A stretch of 64,000 bases of DNA from Aromatoleum buckelii. Its GTDB lineage: Bacteria; Pseudomonadota; Gammaproteobacteria; Burkholderiales; Rhodocyclaceae. A model generated the notes under the pieces. That model saw only the letters and a list, made by a program, of their open reading frames with translations. It had not been told where the DNA came from and ran no database searches. Of the stretch, positions 39,562 to 49,639 are shown piece by piece. The position numbers and the translations under genes are program-made. The stretch lies in NCBI RefSeq assembly GCF_012910785.2, contig NZ_WTVH02000008.1:310001-374000 (forward strand), given 5' to 3'. Position 1 is the stretch's first letter; the number at the start of each line of letters is the position of its first letter.

Positions 39562-42438
39562 ACATGCTCCTTGCTGACATGTTATGCCTCACACACAAAA
39601 TTTCTGACAGGCTCTCAAGGACGAGCGATTCGGCCAACCAATGGCTATTGGAAGACTGGTGAGTCCGGCATGGTGGCTCTTGCACAAGCCGGCAGATTGT
39701 CACTCGTCGGCAACACGTTATGTTATGTCAGATTCATTGACGACTTCCCCGTTTTTCCGTACTCGAATCTCTGGACGGACACAGTAACGTCTGGATTCTC
39801 AGATAAGAAGGTGTACGTGGTTCAGACGAACTCCCGCATAGTCGAGCGTTGCCTGCTGATGACCACTGACCCCGGCGACCTCGTGTTCGATCCAACCTGC
39901 GGTAGCGGCACCACGGCCTTCGTCGCCGAAAAATGGGGTCGCCGTTGGATCACCTGCGACACCTCGCGCGTAGCGGTCACTCTGGCCAAGCAGCGCCTGA
40001 TGACTTCCAGCTTTGATTACTTCGAGCTGAAGTACCCCCATGAGGGCCTGAAGGGCGGTTTTATCTACAAGACCGTCCCGCATGTCACGCTGAAGTCGAT
40101 TGCCAACAACCGGGACATCGACAGCATCTTCGAGCGGATGCACCCGGCGATCGACAGCGCGCTGGCAGCCCTGAACGTAGCCTTCCGCAAACATGCACCG
40201 ACCTTCGAGTTCATTGTTAGGGAGGGCGGACGCAAGGGCACCCGTTTCGACTTCAGCGAAGCCGATGCCGGCTGGCTGGAATGGGAAGTCCCCTTCGATC
40301 CGCCGCTGGTGCTGGCGGCGCCGCTGCTTGAGGCATTCGATGCCTTCCACGCCGTCCGTCAGGCCATGCAGCGCCAGATGGACGATTCGATCGCCGCGCA
40401 TGCTGATCAGGAAGTGCTATACGACCAGCCTGCCATCGCCAAGAACAGGCTACGCATTACTGGCCCCTTCACGGTCGAGGCCGTGCCCTTCCCGACGGTG
40501 AAGTCACTGGACGAGGCGAGTGGCCCGGATGAAGCTGACGCCAGCATCGCGCGGACCGGTGAGTCCGGTCGCCAGCACCAGTGGCGCGACGAACTGCTGA
40601 AGACCGGCATCCGCGGCAAGGGCGGCCAGATGCTGAAGTTTGCCGACCTGGAGGCACTGCCTTTCGACGGCGACATGGCGAACTTGCACGCCGTGGGCCA
40701 CCTGGACAGCGGCGAGCGTGTCGTCGTGAGCTTCGGTCCGGAGCACGCCGCGCTGGAACAACGGCAGGTCGCCAATGCGCTCAACGAGGCCGGCAACCTG
40801 TTCCCGTTGCCGAAGATGATCGTGTTCTGCGCCTTCACCTTCGACCCGGAGGCCGCCAAGGACATCGACGCGCTCAAGGGCATCACCGCGCTCAAGGCGC
40901 AGATGAACACTGATCTGCTGACCGAAGACCTGAAGAAGGCACGCGCCAGCAACCAGAGCTTCTGGCTGATGGGTCAGCCCGAGGTCGAGGTGCGCACACT
41001 CAAGGACGGGCGCTACGAGGTCGAGGTGCACGGCTTCGACTACTTCGACACGGTGAAGGGCGAGCTCGTGTCCGGCGGAAAGCGAAACATAGCCATGTGG
41101 GCGCTCGACACCGACTATGACGAGCGCAGCCTCTTCCCGCGTCAGGTGTTCTTCCCGATGGCCGGCAAGGGCGAGGGCTGGGAGAAGCTGAAGAAAAACA
41201 TCCGTGCCGAGCTAGATGAATCGCGCCTGCCAAAGTTCCACGGCACGGTCAGCCTGCCGTTCGAAGCTGGCGATAACCGCAAGATCGCTGTCAAGATCGT
41301 CGACGACCGGGGTATTGAGTCGCTGAAGGTGATGAACCTGTCCCCTCTTTCGTGAATAAGCCCATGCCCTACACTGCACTGCAATTTGACATCAAACACC
41401 TAGGTTGTATCGAGCGAGGGCGCTTTTCCCTCAAGCCGCTGACGCTGCTGTGTGGCCTGAACAATACCGGCAAGACATGGGCGATGTATGCGCTCTATGG
41501 CTTCCTCAACCAGCCCACAGCACCTTCAGGCCAAGCGCGCGCAGCAGCACTCGGGCTGGACGGGGTTTGCGAACAGTTGGAACGCGAGGGTACAGCCACG
41601 TTGGATCTAAGCGCATGGCTCAGCTCGTACATCGGCAAGCTCCTCGACGAATGCCACCGGGGGATGAAGCGCAGGCTGCCGGAGATCTTTCGTGCTGAGG
41701 CTGAGCTTTTCGAGCGCAGCCAGTTCAACTGGGTATGTGAGCAAGATACCCTGATCCAATCGGCCATAGCTCGGAGCCTTGAATACAGGCTGACGTTAGG
41801 TAGCGAAGGTAAGGAATATCTGCGAGTTGGCAAACCTCATGGTGATCCGATGGTGAAGATCACGCTGCTGAAAACAGGCTTTCCCGAGTTACCGCGCCTG
41901 CTCGTAGATCTGCTGATCTCTCATCTGGTTGGAAGGACCGAACGCCGTCAGGCATTCCTGATGCCGGCGGAACGTAACGGCCTGCACCTCTTCTTCAGGG
42001 AGTTGCGCAATCAGCGCACCGCCCTGCTGCATCATGCAGCCAAGGAGAAAATCGACCTAGCGAACCTGCTGCGGGATGTACTGCGCTCTCGCTATGCGGA
42101 GCCCATCGCCCACTACATCGATTGGCTCAATGAGCTTCCCGTGCGTCGGAAAGGCAAAAATGGCCCGTTCCACGTGTTGGCGGAAGACCTCAAGCGCCAG
42201 TTGGCTGCGGATTCCGACCCAACGTGACCGGTGAATCCGAAATAGTGTGACCGGTGATTCCGCGGGTCGTGACCGCGGATTCCGATTTGATCGTGACCGA
42301 TTTCGGCCAGTTGTCGGAATGGGCGGTCACGATGTCGGAATCAATGGTCACGATCAAATCGGAACGGGTTTGTGAGGCCAAGCGTGGCAACGTCGTTTGT
42401 CAGGCCGGCTACCCTCGCGTGCTTTGCGCGGAGACGGG

Positions 42439-43998
42439 ATGCCGGCGGAGCGGATTGCCATGCACAAGATCAGGGAGCTGTTACGGCTCAAATACGACTG
42501 CGCGCTGTCGCACGAGCGCATTGCCCGCGCGCTGTCGATTTCAAAGGGGGTGGTCGCCAAGTATGTGAAGGCGGCCGAGGAGTGCGGCCGGCCATGGGCC
42601 GAATTGTCCGCGGCCGACGAGGCGCAGCTGCGCGGGTGGCTCGGAGGGACGATGCGCCCGCGCGGGGCGACGGCGGGCTACGTGCCGCCGGATCTGGCGG
42701 CGGTGCATCAGGGGCTCAAGCGAAAGAACGTCACGCTGGCGTTGCTGTGGGAAGAGTACGTGCAGACGGCCGACGGGCCGAGCTATCAGTACTCGCGCTT
42801 TTGCGACCTGTACCGCGCGTTCGCCCGCACGCTCAAGCGCTCGATGCGCCAAGTGCACCGCGCCGGCGAGAAACTCTTCATCGATTACGCGGGCCACACG
42901 GTGCCGATCGTCGACGCCGACACGGGCGAGATTTCGCGCGCGCAGATCTTCGTCGCGGTGCTCGGCGCCTCGAGCTATACGTTCGCCTGCGCCACGGCGA
43001 CGCAGTCGCAGGCCGACTGGCTGGGCTCGCTCGCCCGGGCGCTGGCCTTCATCGGCGGCGTGCCCGAGCTCGTCGTGCCCGACAATACGCGCTCGCTCAT
43101 CGGTCAAGCCGACCGGTATGAGCCGCAACTGCAGCGCACCACCGCCGAGTTCGCCGCGCACTACGGCGTGGCGATCCTGCCCGCGCGCCCTTACAAGCCG
43201 CAGGACAAAGCCAAGGTCGAAGTCGGCGTGCAGATCGTGCAGCGCTGGATTCTGGCGCGGCTGCGTCACCGGCGCTTTTTCTCGCTGGGGGAGTTGAACG
43301 AGGCGATCGCCGCGTTACTCGAGCCGCTGAACACGCGTGCCTTCCGGCGCCTGCCAGGCTCGCGCCACGAAGCGTTCGAGACGCTCGATCGGCCGGCGCT
43401 GCGCCCGTTGCCCGCCACCGCGTTCCAGTTCGCCCAGTGGAAACGGGCCAAGCCCAACATCGACTACCACGTCGAGTTCGACGGGCATTACTACAGCGTG
43501 CCGTATGCGCTCGCCGGCCAACCGGTGGAGTTGCGCCTCACCGCGAGCAGCATCGAATGCTTTGCCGCAGGCCGTCGCGTTGCGGTGCATGCGAGAAGCC
43601 ACCGGCACGGGGCTTTCACCACGCTCACCGAACACATGCCCGCATCGCATCAGGCGCACCGCCAGTGGTCCCCGGGCAAACTCATCGGCTGGGGCGCCAC
43701 GGTCGGACCTCACACCGAGCAGGTGGTCAGCCACCAACTCGAACGCATGCCGCACCCCGAGCAGGGCTACCGGGCATGCCTCGGGCTGATGCGCCTCGGT
43801 CGTCAATACGGCAACGAACGCCTCGAAGCCGCGGCGACCCGCGCCGTCACCCTCGGGGCGATGCGTTACCGCAACGTCGCCTCGATCCTCAAGAGCGGGC
43901 TCGACCGCGCGCCGCTGCCCGCATCCACTGCGCAGCAAAGCGAGCTTGCGCTACCGGCCGCTCACGAGAACCTGCGCGGTGCGCGCTACTACCACTGA
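42439..43998 (+). CDS. istA: IS21 transposase IstA
   Basis: The 519-residue transposase has the N-terminal DNA-binding part [20 protein letters not shown] and the DDE catalytic core: Asp in [20 protein letters not shown], Asp in [12 protein letters not shown] and Glu in [15 protein letters not shown]. The ATG at 42439 matches family starts; the open frame upstream is IS terminal sequence. Complete, so potentially active. Confidence 0.95.
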   Translation: MPAERIAMHKIRELLRLKYDCALSHERIARALSISKGVVAKYVKAAEECGRPWAELSAADEAQLRGWLGGTMRPRGATAGYVPPDLAAVHQGLKRKNVTLALLWEEYVQTADGPSYQYSRFCDLYRAFARTLKRSMRQVHRAGEKLFIDYAGHTVPIVDADTGEISRAQIFVAVLGASSYTFACATATQSQADWLGSLARALAFIGGVPELVVPDNTRSLIGQADRYEPQLQRTTAEFAAHYGVAILPARPYKPQDKAKVEVGVQIVQRWILARLRHRRFFSLGELNEAIAALLEPLNTRAFRRLPGSRHEAFETLDRPALRPLPATAFQFAQWKRAKPNIDYHVEFDGHYYSVPYALAGQPVELRLTASSIECFAAGRRVAVHARSHRHGAFTTLTEHMPASHQAHRQWSPGKLIGWGATVGPHTEQVVSHQLERMPHPEQGYRACLGLMRLGRQYGNERLEAAATRAVTLGAMRYRNVASILKSGLDRAPLPASTAQQSELALPAAHENLRGARYYH

Positions 43999-44020
43999 TT
44001 CCACCCACCGGAGAACATCG

Positions 44021-44755
44021 ATGCTGATGCAACACAGCCTGCAACAACTGCGCACCCTGCGCCTGGAAGGCATGGCCCGCGCCTTCGAGGAGCAGCTCAC
44101 CCAGCCCGCCATCACCGCGCTCAGCTTCGAGGAGCGTTTCGCCCAGCTCATCGATCGCGAGATTCTGCTGCGCGACGGCAAACGCATCGAGCGGCTGCTC
44201 AAGGCCGCCCGCATCAAAGCCGCTGCCGCGTGCCTGGAGGACGTCGACTACCGCGCCGGGCGCGGCCTCGAGCGCAGCCAGATCGCCGCGCTCGGCACCG
44301 GTCAATGGATTCGTCACCACCAGAACTGCCTCATCACGGGCCCCACCGGCAGCGGCAAGACGTGGCTCGCCTGCGCGCTCGCCAACGCGGCGTGCCGGCA
44401 GGGCCTCGCGGCCTACTACGTGCGTCTGCCGCGGCTCTTCGAGGAGCTGCGCATCGCGCATGCCGACGGCAGCTTCAGCCGACGCCTCATGCAGCTCGCG
44501 CGCATGGATCTCATCGTCATCGACGATTGGGGCCTGGCCGCGCCGTCGGCTCAGGAGCGAAGCGACCTGCTGGAGCTGCTCGACGACCGGGTCGGCACGC
44601 GTTCGACCGTGATCACCAGCCAGCTGCCGATCGAGCACTGGCACACCTACTTGGGCGACCCGACCTTCGCCGATGCCATTCTCGATCGCGTCGTGCACGC
44701 CGCGCACAAGCTCGCCCTCAAGGGCGAGTCGATGAGAAGAAAGGAAAAGGCATGA
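44021..44755 (+). CDS. istB: IS21 helper ATPase IstB
   Basis: The 244-residue DnaC-like AAA+ ATPase that assembles on target DNA and recruits IstA. Walker A is GPTGSGKT and Walker [10 protein letters not shown]; the N-terminus [19 protein letters not shown] is typical. It follows istA by 22 bases, as in other IS21 elements, with a GGAGAA site before the ATG. Confidence 0.95.
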   Translation: MLMQHSLQQLRTLRLEGMARAFEEQLTQPAITALSFEERFAQLIDREILLRDGKRIERLLKAARIKAAAACLEDVDYRAGRGLERSQIAALGTGQWIRHHQNCLITGPTGSGKTWLACALANAACRQGLAAYYVRLPRLFEELRIAHADGSFSRRLMQLARMDLIVIDDWGLAAPSAQERSDLLELLDDRVGTRSTVITSQLPIEHWHTYLGDPTFADAILDRVVHAAHKLALKGESMRRKEKA

Positions 44756-44774
44756 GGCCGTGCGCGCGAGACGC

Positions 44775-44835
44775 CTTACCCACAGGCGCCCGCCCGCCAG
44801 CGTATGAGGCGCGCTGGCGGGCGCCTGTGGATAAG
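44775..44835. repeat. Inverted repeat near the right end of IS21
   Basis: The left arm CTTACCCACAGGCGCCCGCC and the right arm GGCGGGCGCCTGTGGATAAG form a ~24-bp stem with a four-base bulge and a short loop. It lies just after istB and probably terminates its transcript. Confidence 0.6.
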
Positions 44836-45551
44836 CCTGCATCAGCCCTCGAATCGAGCATCATCGTGACCGACGCGGTTAGAATCTGAACACCACGCTT
44901 CGCGCGCAGACCCCACCGGTCACGTTCGTCGGTGCAGGCGGTCACGTTCGTCGGAATGCGCAAGTTGGCGGGCGGGCGGTACGAAGTCGACGCGGAAGGA
45001 AATATCAGCTTCACGCCCTACAAAAAGCAGCGCGCCAAGGGTGGCGATATGCCGACGCTGGATCTGCATCTGACCTCTTCAACGGTTAAGAGCCTGTTCG
45101 GGCTGTGGTTCTATCTTGAACACCAAGCCCAACCTGGCGATGTCCTGATGATCGATGAGCCCGAACTCAACCTCCACCCCACCAACCAGCGTCAGATTGC
45201 CCGACTGATCGCACGACTTGTAAACGCAGGCCTACATGTTGTCGCAAGCACGCATAGCGACTATTTCGTGCGCGAGATAAATTCAATGATCATGCTTGGA
45301 CGCCCCCATCCTGAACATGAGCGTCTGATGAAATTGGGGAGTTTCCTACCTGACGAGGTGCTGACGCCAGGGAAGGTTTGTGCGTATCTCGTCGATCAGC
45401 GCGAATTGCGGCCGATGGAGGTCACGTCTGACGAAGGCATTATTGCTATGACCTTTGATACGGAGATTCACTCCCTCAACGAAACCAGCGACGAGATCTA
45501 TTACGCCTACCGTGACATAGAGATTGCTGGGCAGGGAGAAGGAGCAGGCGA

Positions 45552-46139
45552 ATGAGTTTGGTGCAGACCTTCGAGGAGCTCATTGCGTCAGATTGGAGAT
45601 TAGAGCGCATGGGGGGTGACTGGTTGGTCGTCGAGCCGGACTCCGAGAACAATCTTCTGCGAGTAGGAGGGGGGCGCTCGTTCGCCTTTTCCCTCGACCA
45701 TAAGGCGCTCGATTGCTTTCCTTTCATGAAGCCCAACACCCCGCTTGAGGGTGTGCGCTCGACCTGCGACGCCATAATAGTGGCTGATGTTGGAGATCAA
45801 TGCTTGGTGGTCGCAATAGAGATGAAGACCAGGGAGTCTGACAAGGGCAAGGCGTTGAAGCAGATCGAGTCAGGGCATCATTGGCTGTGTTGGACTCTTA
45901 GCCTGCTCCGGATGTACGACCATTGGCGGGGTCACTACCGTTTTTGCAGCATTGTCAGCCTGAAACCGCGGCAACAGGTACGCAAGGGCGGCACGTCCCG
46001 GCGCAGCGCGCCAGTCTTGCCCACGGCCCAGACAGGCCGGTCCGGGGAACCGATGTTTGTGCTCAAGAACCATCCAAGATTGAATCTCGTGGACCTGATC
46101 GACGCTCTTCCCCCCTCGCCTACAGGTGTTTGCCTGTGA
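45552..46139 (+). CDS. Small PD-(D/E)XK-like protein of the restriction operon
   Basis: The 195-residue protein has a strand-rich core with Asp73 in STCDAIIVADVG and Glu90-x-Lys92 in LVVAIEMKTRESDKG, followed by a helix KALKQIESGHHWL. This is the D...ExK spacing of PD-(D/E)XK nucleases or their inactive relatives. The ATG overlaps the ATPase stop and the TGA overlaps the res GTG, so it belongs to the same operon. I do not recognise a named family. Its placement suggests an effector or target-recognition role with the adjacent ATPase; both are inference. Confidence 0.7.
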   Translation: MSLVQTFEELIASDWRLERMGGDWLVVEPDSENNLLRVGGGRSFAFSLDHKALDCFPFMKPNTPLEGVRSTCDAIIVADVGDQCLVVAIEMKTRESDKGKALKQIESGHHWLCWTLSLLRMYDHWRGHYRFCSIVSLKPRQQVRKGGTSRRSAPVLPTAQTGRSGEPMFVLKNHPRLNLVDLIDALPPSPTGVCL

Positions 46140-49012
46140 GCGCGACGAGAACACTCATCATCAACTCGCCGTTCGAGGCTCCGACCCACCACTGGCGACG
46201 CAGGAGCGACAGCAGCCTCGAACTGATCGACGGCCGCCGTCCGGCCGGCTACGAGATCTTCGACACCCGTAACAACACGATCCGGAGCGTCGAGCTCGAG
46301 CTCGTCAACCGCATCCGAGAGCGCGTCGATGCGTGGCGGGCGGCCGGCTACCCGGGGGTGACGTCGGTGACGCGCCAATTGCTCGCGCACTGGCAGGACG
46401 AGGAGATCAGCCGGCAGTACGCGTTCTACTTCTGCCAGCTCGAAGCGATTAAGACGTTGATCTGGCACGCCGAGGCACCGACCGACTACAAGCAGGGCAT
46501 TGCGATCCCAGGCGACGGCGGCGCGTGGGAGCGGATCTGCAACAAGATGGCCACGGGCAGCGGTAAGACCACGGTGATGGCGATGATCATCACTTGGCAG
46601 GTGCTCAACGCCCTGACCTATCCGAAGCGCACCAAGGACTTTTCGCGGGCGGTGTTCATCGTTGCGCCGGGTCTGACGGTCAAGGAGCGGCTGCAGGTCC
46701 TGCTCCCGGGGCATCCGGAGAACTACTACGACTCCTTCGCGCTGTGTCCGAATGAAGCCCTACGCCAGAAACTGAATCAGGTTGAGATCCTGATCGAGAA
46801 CTGGCACAGCCTGATGCCGCTGAAGGAGCAGGATCGCTCCGTGGTGAAGAAAGGCGCGGAGAGTGACGAAGCCTATGTACGCCGGGTGCTCGGGAAACTC
46901 GCCGGCTACAAGGACATCATCGTCATTAACGACGAGGCCCACCACGCCTACCGCAAGCCCGCCGAGAGCAAGGTCAGCAAGAAGGAGGCGGAGGCGCTCG
47001 GCATCGACCTCGAAGAAGCCACGCGCTGGGTCGAGGGTCTGGACCGCATTCACAAGATGCGCCGCATCAGCCGTTGTTTTGACCTGTCGGCGACGCCGTT
47101 TGCGCCCACTGGCAAGACCAGCACCGAGGCAGCATTGTTCGACTGGGTGATTTCGGACTTCGGGCTCTACGATGCGATCGAGGCCGGGCTGGTGAAGACG
47201 CCGCGCGTGGTGATCCGCGACAACGCGCTGCCGAATGCGCAGACCTACCGCAGCAAGCTCTATCACCTGTACCGCGAGCCTGAGGTAGCAGAGGATCTGA
47301 ATCACCGGGGGGCCGAGCCGCACGAGGCGCTGCCGCAGATCGTCCAGGAAGCCTATACCCTGCTGGGGGCCGACTGGCGCGAGACTTTGAAAGCTTGGCA
47401 GGCGAACAACCACACCTCGCCGCCGGTGATGCTGACGGTGTGCAACCGCACCGAAACCGCGGCGCGGATCGAATACTACTTCCGGTCGGGTGATGCGTAC
47501 TGGCCTGAACTCCACGCGCCGAGTCGCACCCTGCGCGTCGATTCGAAGGTGCTCGACAAGGCGGAGGTGGGCGAAACCTCCGGCACTGACAAGGCGTATG
47601 AGGCGGTGCTGCGCGAGATCGTCGAGGCAGCCAACATCCTGCCGACGCGCAAAGCCGAACTCCTGGCACTGAAGAAAGAGGAACTGCTGCGCGCGATCAT
47701 CGACAACGTCGGCAAGCGCGGCAGCGCCGGCCAGGAACTGCAGAACGTGATCTCGGTAGCGATGCTCTCCGAGGGCTGGGACGCCAAGAACGTGACCCAC
47801 ATCATGGGACTGCGCGCCTTCACCAGCCAGCTTTTGTGCGAGCAGGTGATCGGCCGCGGCCTGCGGCGGGTGTCTTACGACACCGAGCCGGTAGTGTGCC
47901 CGGATGGCAAGGAGCGGATGCTGTTCAAAGCCGAGTACGTCAACGTGTTCGGTGTTCCGCTGTCGGTGTTCGAGGATGTGGGTGCTGGGGGCGATGCGCC
48001 ACCGCCTCCGCGAAACAGCACGCAGCTCGAGGCGATCCAGGAGCGCGCCGAGCTGGAGATCAGTTGGCCCAACGTGCTGCGGGTCGATGTGGTCGTGCAC
48101 TCAACCCTGCGCGTCGATTGGTCGAGGATGCCGGCGCTCAAACTCGACCCGGCCAAGATTCACGTCAGCGCCGACATGGCACCCGCCCTGGGCGGCGCGA
48201 CCGACCTCAGCAAGGCGGTGTCCATCGACCTGGCGAAGCTGCCCGAAGAGTTCCGACTGCAGCGTGTGCTGTTCGTGGCGGCGCGCAAGGCATTTGCGGA
48301 GATGCAGCACGGCTTCACCGGCAGCCGGGAATACCTCGTTCAGCAACTGGTGCGACTGGTTGAGGAATTCTTCCAGTCTGACCGGCTCGACATCCCCTCC
48401 CTGTTCCATCAGGAGCCGCTACGCAAGCGCATCCTGTTCGCGCTCTCGATCGACACCATCGTCCAGCATGTGGTCGATCATTTCCGGCAGGAAAACGCCG
48501 AGCGGCTGGAACCCGTGTTCGATAGCGAGTTTCCGATCGGCTCGACGCGCAACATGCGCACTTGGTACACGACCAAGCCTTGCATCGAGACGACCAAGTC
48601 GCAGATCAGTCACGCGGTTGCAGACAGCACTTGGGAAGCCTACACGGTCAATGTGTTCGAGCAGCGGGCCGACGTTGCGGCCTACGCGAAGAACGACCAC
48701 CTAGGCTTCCAGATCTACTACCTGTGGCGCGGCAGTCGACGGCGCTTCGTGCCCGACTTCCTGATCGAGCTCGCCAACGGCAAGCGACTGGTGCTGGAGA
48801 TCAAGGGCGAGGATTCGGACCAGAATCGGGTCAAGCGCATGGCGCTCGATGCCTGGGTGCGGGCGGTCAACACGCGAGGCGGGTTCGGAACGTGGTGCTG
48901 GGACGTGGTTAAGGCTGAGCCGTCGAAGGTCGATGATGTGCTCGTGCATCACGCTCGGGATGCGGGGGCGTCTGAACCGATTGGGGAAGGGATTCTGGTG
49001 GCGGCCGTTTGA
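46136..49012 (+). CDS. res: Type III restriction enzyme subunit Res
   Basis: The 958-residue helicase-nuclease starts at GTG 46136 within the previous stop (GTGA). SF2 motifs are Walker A KMATGSGKTTVMAM, DEAH-box INDEAHHAYR, then SEGWDAKNVTHIMG and QVIGRGLRR. The C-terminal nuclease carries PDFLIELANGKRLVLEIKGE, a PD-(D/E)XK site (Asp, Glu-x-Lys). Res uses ATP to move along DNA with Mod and cuts unmethylated sites. It is intact here, but Mod is split, so no functional Mod-Res complex is expected unless IS256 excises or another mod exists. Confidence 0.95.
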   Translation: MSATRTLIINSPFEAPTHHWRRRSDSSLELIDGRRPAGYEIFDTRNNTIRSVELELVNRIRERVDAWRAAGYPGVTSVTRQLLAHWQDEEISRQYAFYFCQLEAIKTLIWHAEAPTDYKQGIAIPGDGGAWERICNKMATGSGKTTVMAMIITWQVLNALTYPKRTKDFSRAVFIVAPGLTVKERLQVLLPGHPENYYDSFALCPNEALRQKLNQVEILIENWHSLMPLKEQDRSVVKKGAESDEAYVRRVLGKLAGYKDIIVINDEAHHAYRKPAESKVSKKEAEALGIDLEEATRWVEGLDRIHKMRRISRCFDLSATPFAPTGKTSTEAALFDWVISDFGLYDAIEAGLVKTPRVVIRDNALPNAQTYRSKLYHLYREPEVAEDLNHRGAEPHEALPQIVQEAYTLLGADWRETLKAWQANNHTSPPVMLTVCNRTETAARIEYYFRSGDAYWPELHAPSRTLRVDSKVLDKAEVGETSGTDKAYEAVLREIVEAANILPTRKAELLALKKEELLRAIIDNVGKRGSAGQELQNVISVAMLSEGWDAKNVTHIMGLRAFTSQLLCEQVIGRGLRRVSYDTEPVVCPDGKERMLFKAEYVNVFGVPLSVFEDVGAGGDAPPPPRNSTQLEAIQERAELEISWPNVLRVDVVVHSTLRVDWSRMPALKLDPAKIHVSADMAPALGGATDLSKAVSIDLAKLPEEFRLQRVLFVAARKAFAEMQHGFTGSREYLVQQLVRLVEEFFQSDRLDIPSLFHQEPLRKRILFALSIDTIVQHVVDHFRQENAERLEPVFDSEFPIGSTRNMRTWYTTKPCIETTKSQISHAVADSTWEAYTVNVFEQRADVAAYAKNDHLGFQIYYLWRGSRRRFVPDFLIELANGKRLVLEIKGEDSDQNRVKRMALDAWVRAVNTRGGFGTWCWDVVKAEPSKVDDVLVHHARDAGASEPIGEGILVAAV

Positions 49013-49075
49013 GACGGTGTTCGGGACGTTGTTTGTCCGTACCCGCTGCAGTCGATGTTGAGGAGACAGGAGGGA

Positions 49076-49444
49076 ATGAGGAGCGTACAGCGGTATGCAT
49101 CCATGGCCCGCAAACATTGGACAGAGTGGCTGCCGAACAAGGTCGCTGAATTGAAGGAAGAGGGACAGTGGGAGATCTCCCTGCAGATTGCGGGGAAGCA
49201 GGCGTTCGAGATGGTGCTGGAGCTGATGCAGCAAGGCTTCCAGCAGCACGAAGCGGAAGAGGTCGCGCTGAAGGAGTTTGTGCTGCTACCCCCTGAGCCA
49301 CCCGATGAGAACGATAGGGAGGCGAAGGAGACCGCTGCGCTGGAGGTGACGCATCACCAAGGCCGATGCATGAATCAAACCTGCCAGCGTGGCGAGTCTG
49401 TCGGTGCCGGCAGGGAAGTGCAGAGTTCGCGCACTGCACTGTAG
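49076..49444 (+). CDS. Small island protein after res
   Basis: The 122-residue protein reads MRSVQRYASMARKHWTEWLP, NKVAELKEEGQWEISLQIAG and helix-rich FEMVLELMQQGFQQHEAEEV to a Pro-rich LLPPEPPDEN. AGGAGGG stands before the ATG. It begins 64 bases after res and may be a fifth gene of the restriction operon. The last ~40 residues run into the attachment region and look less conserved. I recognise no domain with certainty. Confidence 0.6.
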   Translation: MRSVQRYASMARKHWTEWLPNKVAELKEEGQWEISLQIAGKQAFEMVLELMQQGFQQHEAEEVALKEFVLLPPEPPDENDREAKETAALEVTHHQGRCMNQTCQRGESVGAGREVQSSRTAL

Positions 49445-49568
49445 AATCCGGCACCGTTCCATTGCGTTCTGCTCCGTTCCGCACTGTTTGTGCCCAATAC
49501 TGTGCCCATGCGAAGAGATGAAAAGCGTGAATGTCATGCACTAAAAGGCGGCCGGATGATTTGCTCGC

Positions 49569-49593
49569 TTCTGCATCGGTAGCGACGCTTCCG
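49569..49593 (+). repeat. Right attachment repeat (attR)
   Basis: TTCTGCATCGGTAGCGACGC and the following TTCCG match the mnmE tail at 27950-27978, with two substitutions and a 3-base gap. Two inverted GTGCCCA repeats (49490-49510) lie just inside. With attL, it defines the island's limits. Confidence 0.6.
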
Positions 49594-49639
49594 AACGTGG
49601 AAGAGGTCGAAAAGCCTTCTGCAGATCGCCATCTTTTAA

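Larger units (their letters stand above)
38217..39614. mobile_element. IS256-family insertion sequence
   Basis: A 1398-base element inserted in mod. The left end has GTGTCAGGATTTCTGTGTGT and the right end the matching complement (TGTCAGAAATTTTGTGTG); both inner parts continue GAGGC. It is flanked by the 9-bp target duplication TCAAGGACG at 38208-38216 and 39615-39623. It contains one transposase on the minus strand and a 46-bp palindrome near its left end. Perfect duplication copies indicate a recent insertion. Confidence 0.93.
36568..41355 (+). pseudogene. mod: Type III DNA methyltransferase Mod, split by IS256
   Basis: Two coding pieces (36568-38216 and 39624-41355) form one frame once the IS and one 9-bp duplication are removed. 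The protein of ~1126 residues would be a beta-class adenine methyltransferase: an N-terminal winged-helix-like region, catalytic motif IV IYIDPPYGIKYG and, after the insertion, the SAM motif FDPTCGSGTTAFVAEKWG, then a target-recognition and C-terminal domain. It methylates DNA and is the specificity subunit for Res. It overlaps the AAA ATPase gene by four bases (GTGA). As the copy is split between the catalytic motif IV and the SAM motif, it is inactive as it stands. A second start near 36649 is possible. Confidence 0.88.
42206..44962. mobile_element. IS21-family insertion sequence
   Basis: A 2757-base element. The left end is TGCGGATTCCGACCCAACGT and the complement of the right end is TGCGCATTCCGACGAACGTG, a typical TG...CA IS21 structure with multiple subterminal TGACCG-(N)-ATTCCG repeats. 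It is flanked by the 7-bp duplication AGTTGGC at 42199-42205 and 44963-44969. It contains istA and istB in the usual order and is probably a recent insertion into the ATPase gene. Confidence 0.93.
41352..45555 (+). pseudogene. AAA/SMC-like ATPase of the restriction operon, split by IS21
   Basis: Pieces 41352-42205 and 44970-45555 join in frame when the IS and one 7-bp copy are removed (LKRQLAGGRYEV). The ~479-residue product has Walker A GLNNTGKT (residues 35-42), a helical middle, an ABC-signature-like STVKSLFGLW and Walker B VLMIDEPELNLHP, then a D-loop/H-loop region VVASTHSDYF. This is the SMC/RecF/OLD-type (AAA15-like) ATPase layout, lacking a TOPRIM. The gene starts in the mod stop (GTGA) and ends in the start of the nuclease-like gene (ATGA). 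It is disrupted by the IS21 as it stands. Role inferred: sensor or motor of a defence module. Confidence 0.85.
27950..49593. mobile_element. Integrated genomic island in the mnmE 3' end, ~21.6 kb
   Basis: Bounded by imperfect direct repeats that reproduce the mnmE tail: TTTTGCATCGGAAAATAG on the left and TTCTGCATCGG-TAG on the right, both followed by CGA-GCTTCCG. Contents in order are a tyrosine integrase, an unknown gene, an AlpA regulator, a replication block (winged-helix-like, SSB-like, TOPRIM, DUF927), phage-like small genes and a type III restriction operon carrying IS256 and IS21 insertions. SGI1-type islands use the same attachment gene (trmE/mnmE), but gene content here is different. 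No relaxase or conjugation gene is present, so transfer would need help from another element. Confidence 0.8.

Noticed and set aside
42206-42330. Repeated TGACCG-ATTCCG motifs that first look like a short repeat array
   Set aside because: They are the subterminal IstA-binding repeats of IS21, not a CRISPR array.
44827-44835. TGTGGATAA, a DnaA-box-like sequence
   Set aside because: Part of the IS21 hairpin arm, so its similarity is explained by the element.
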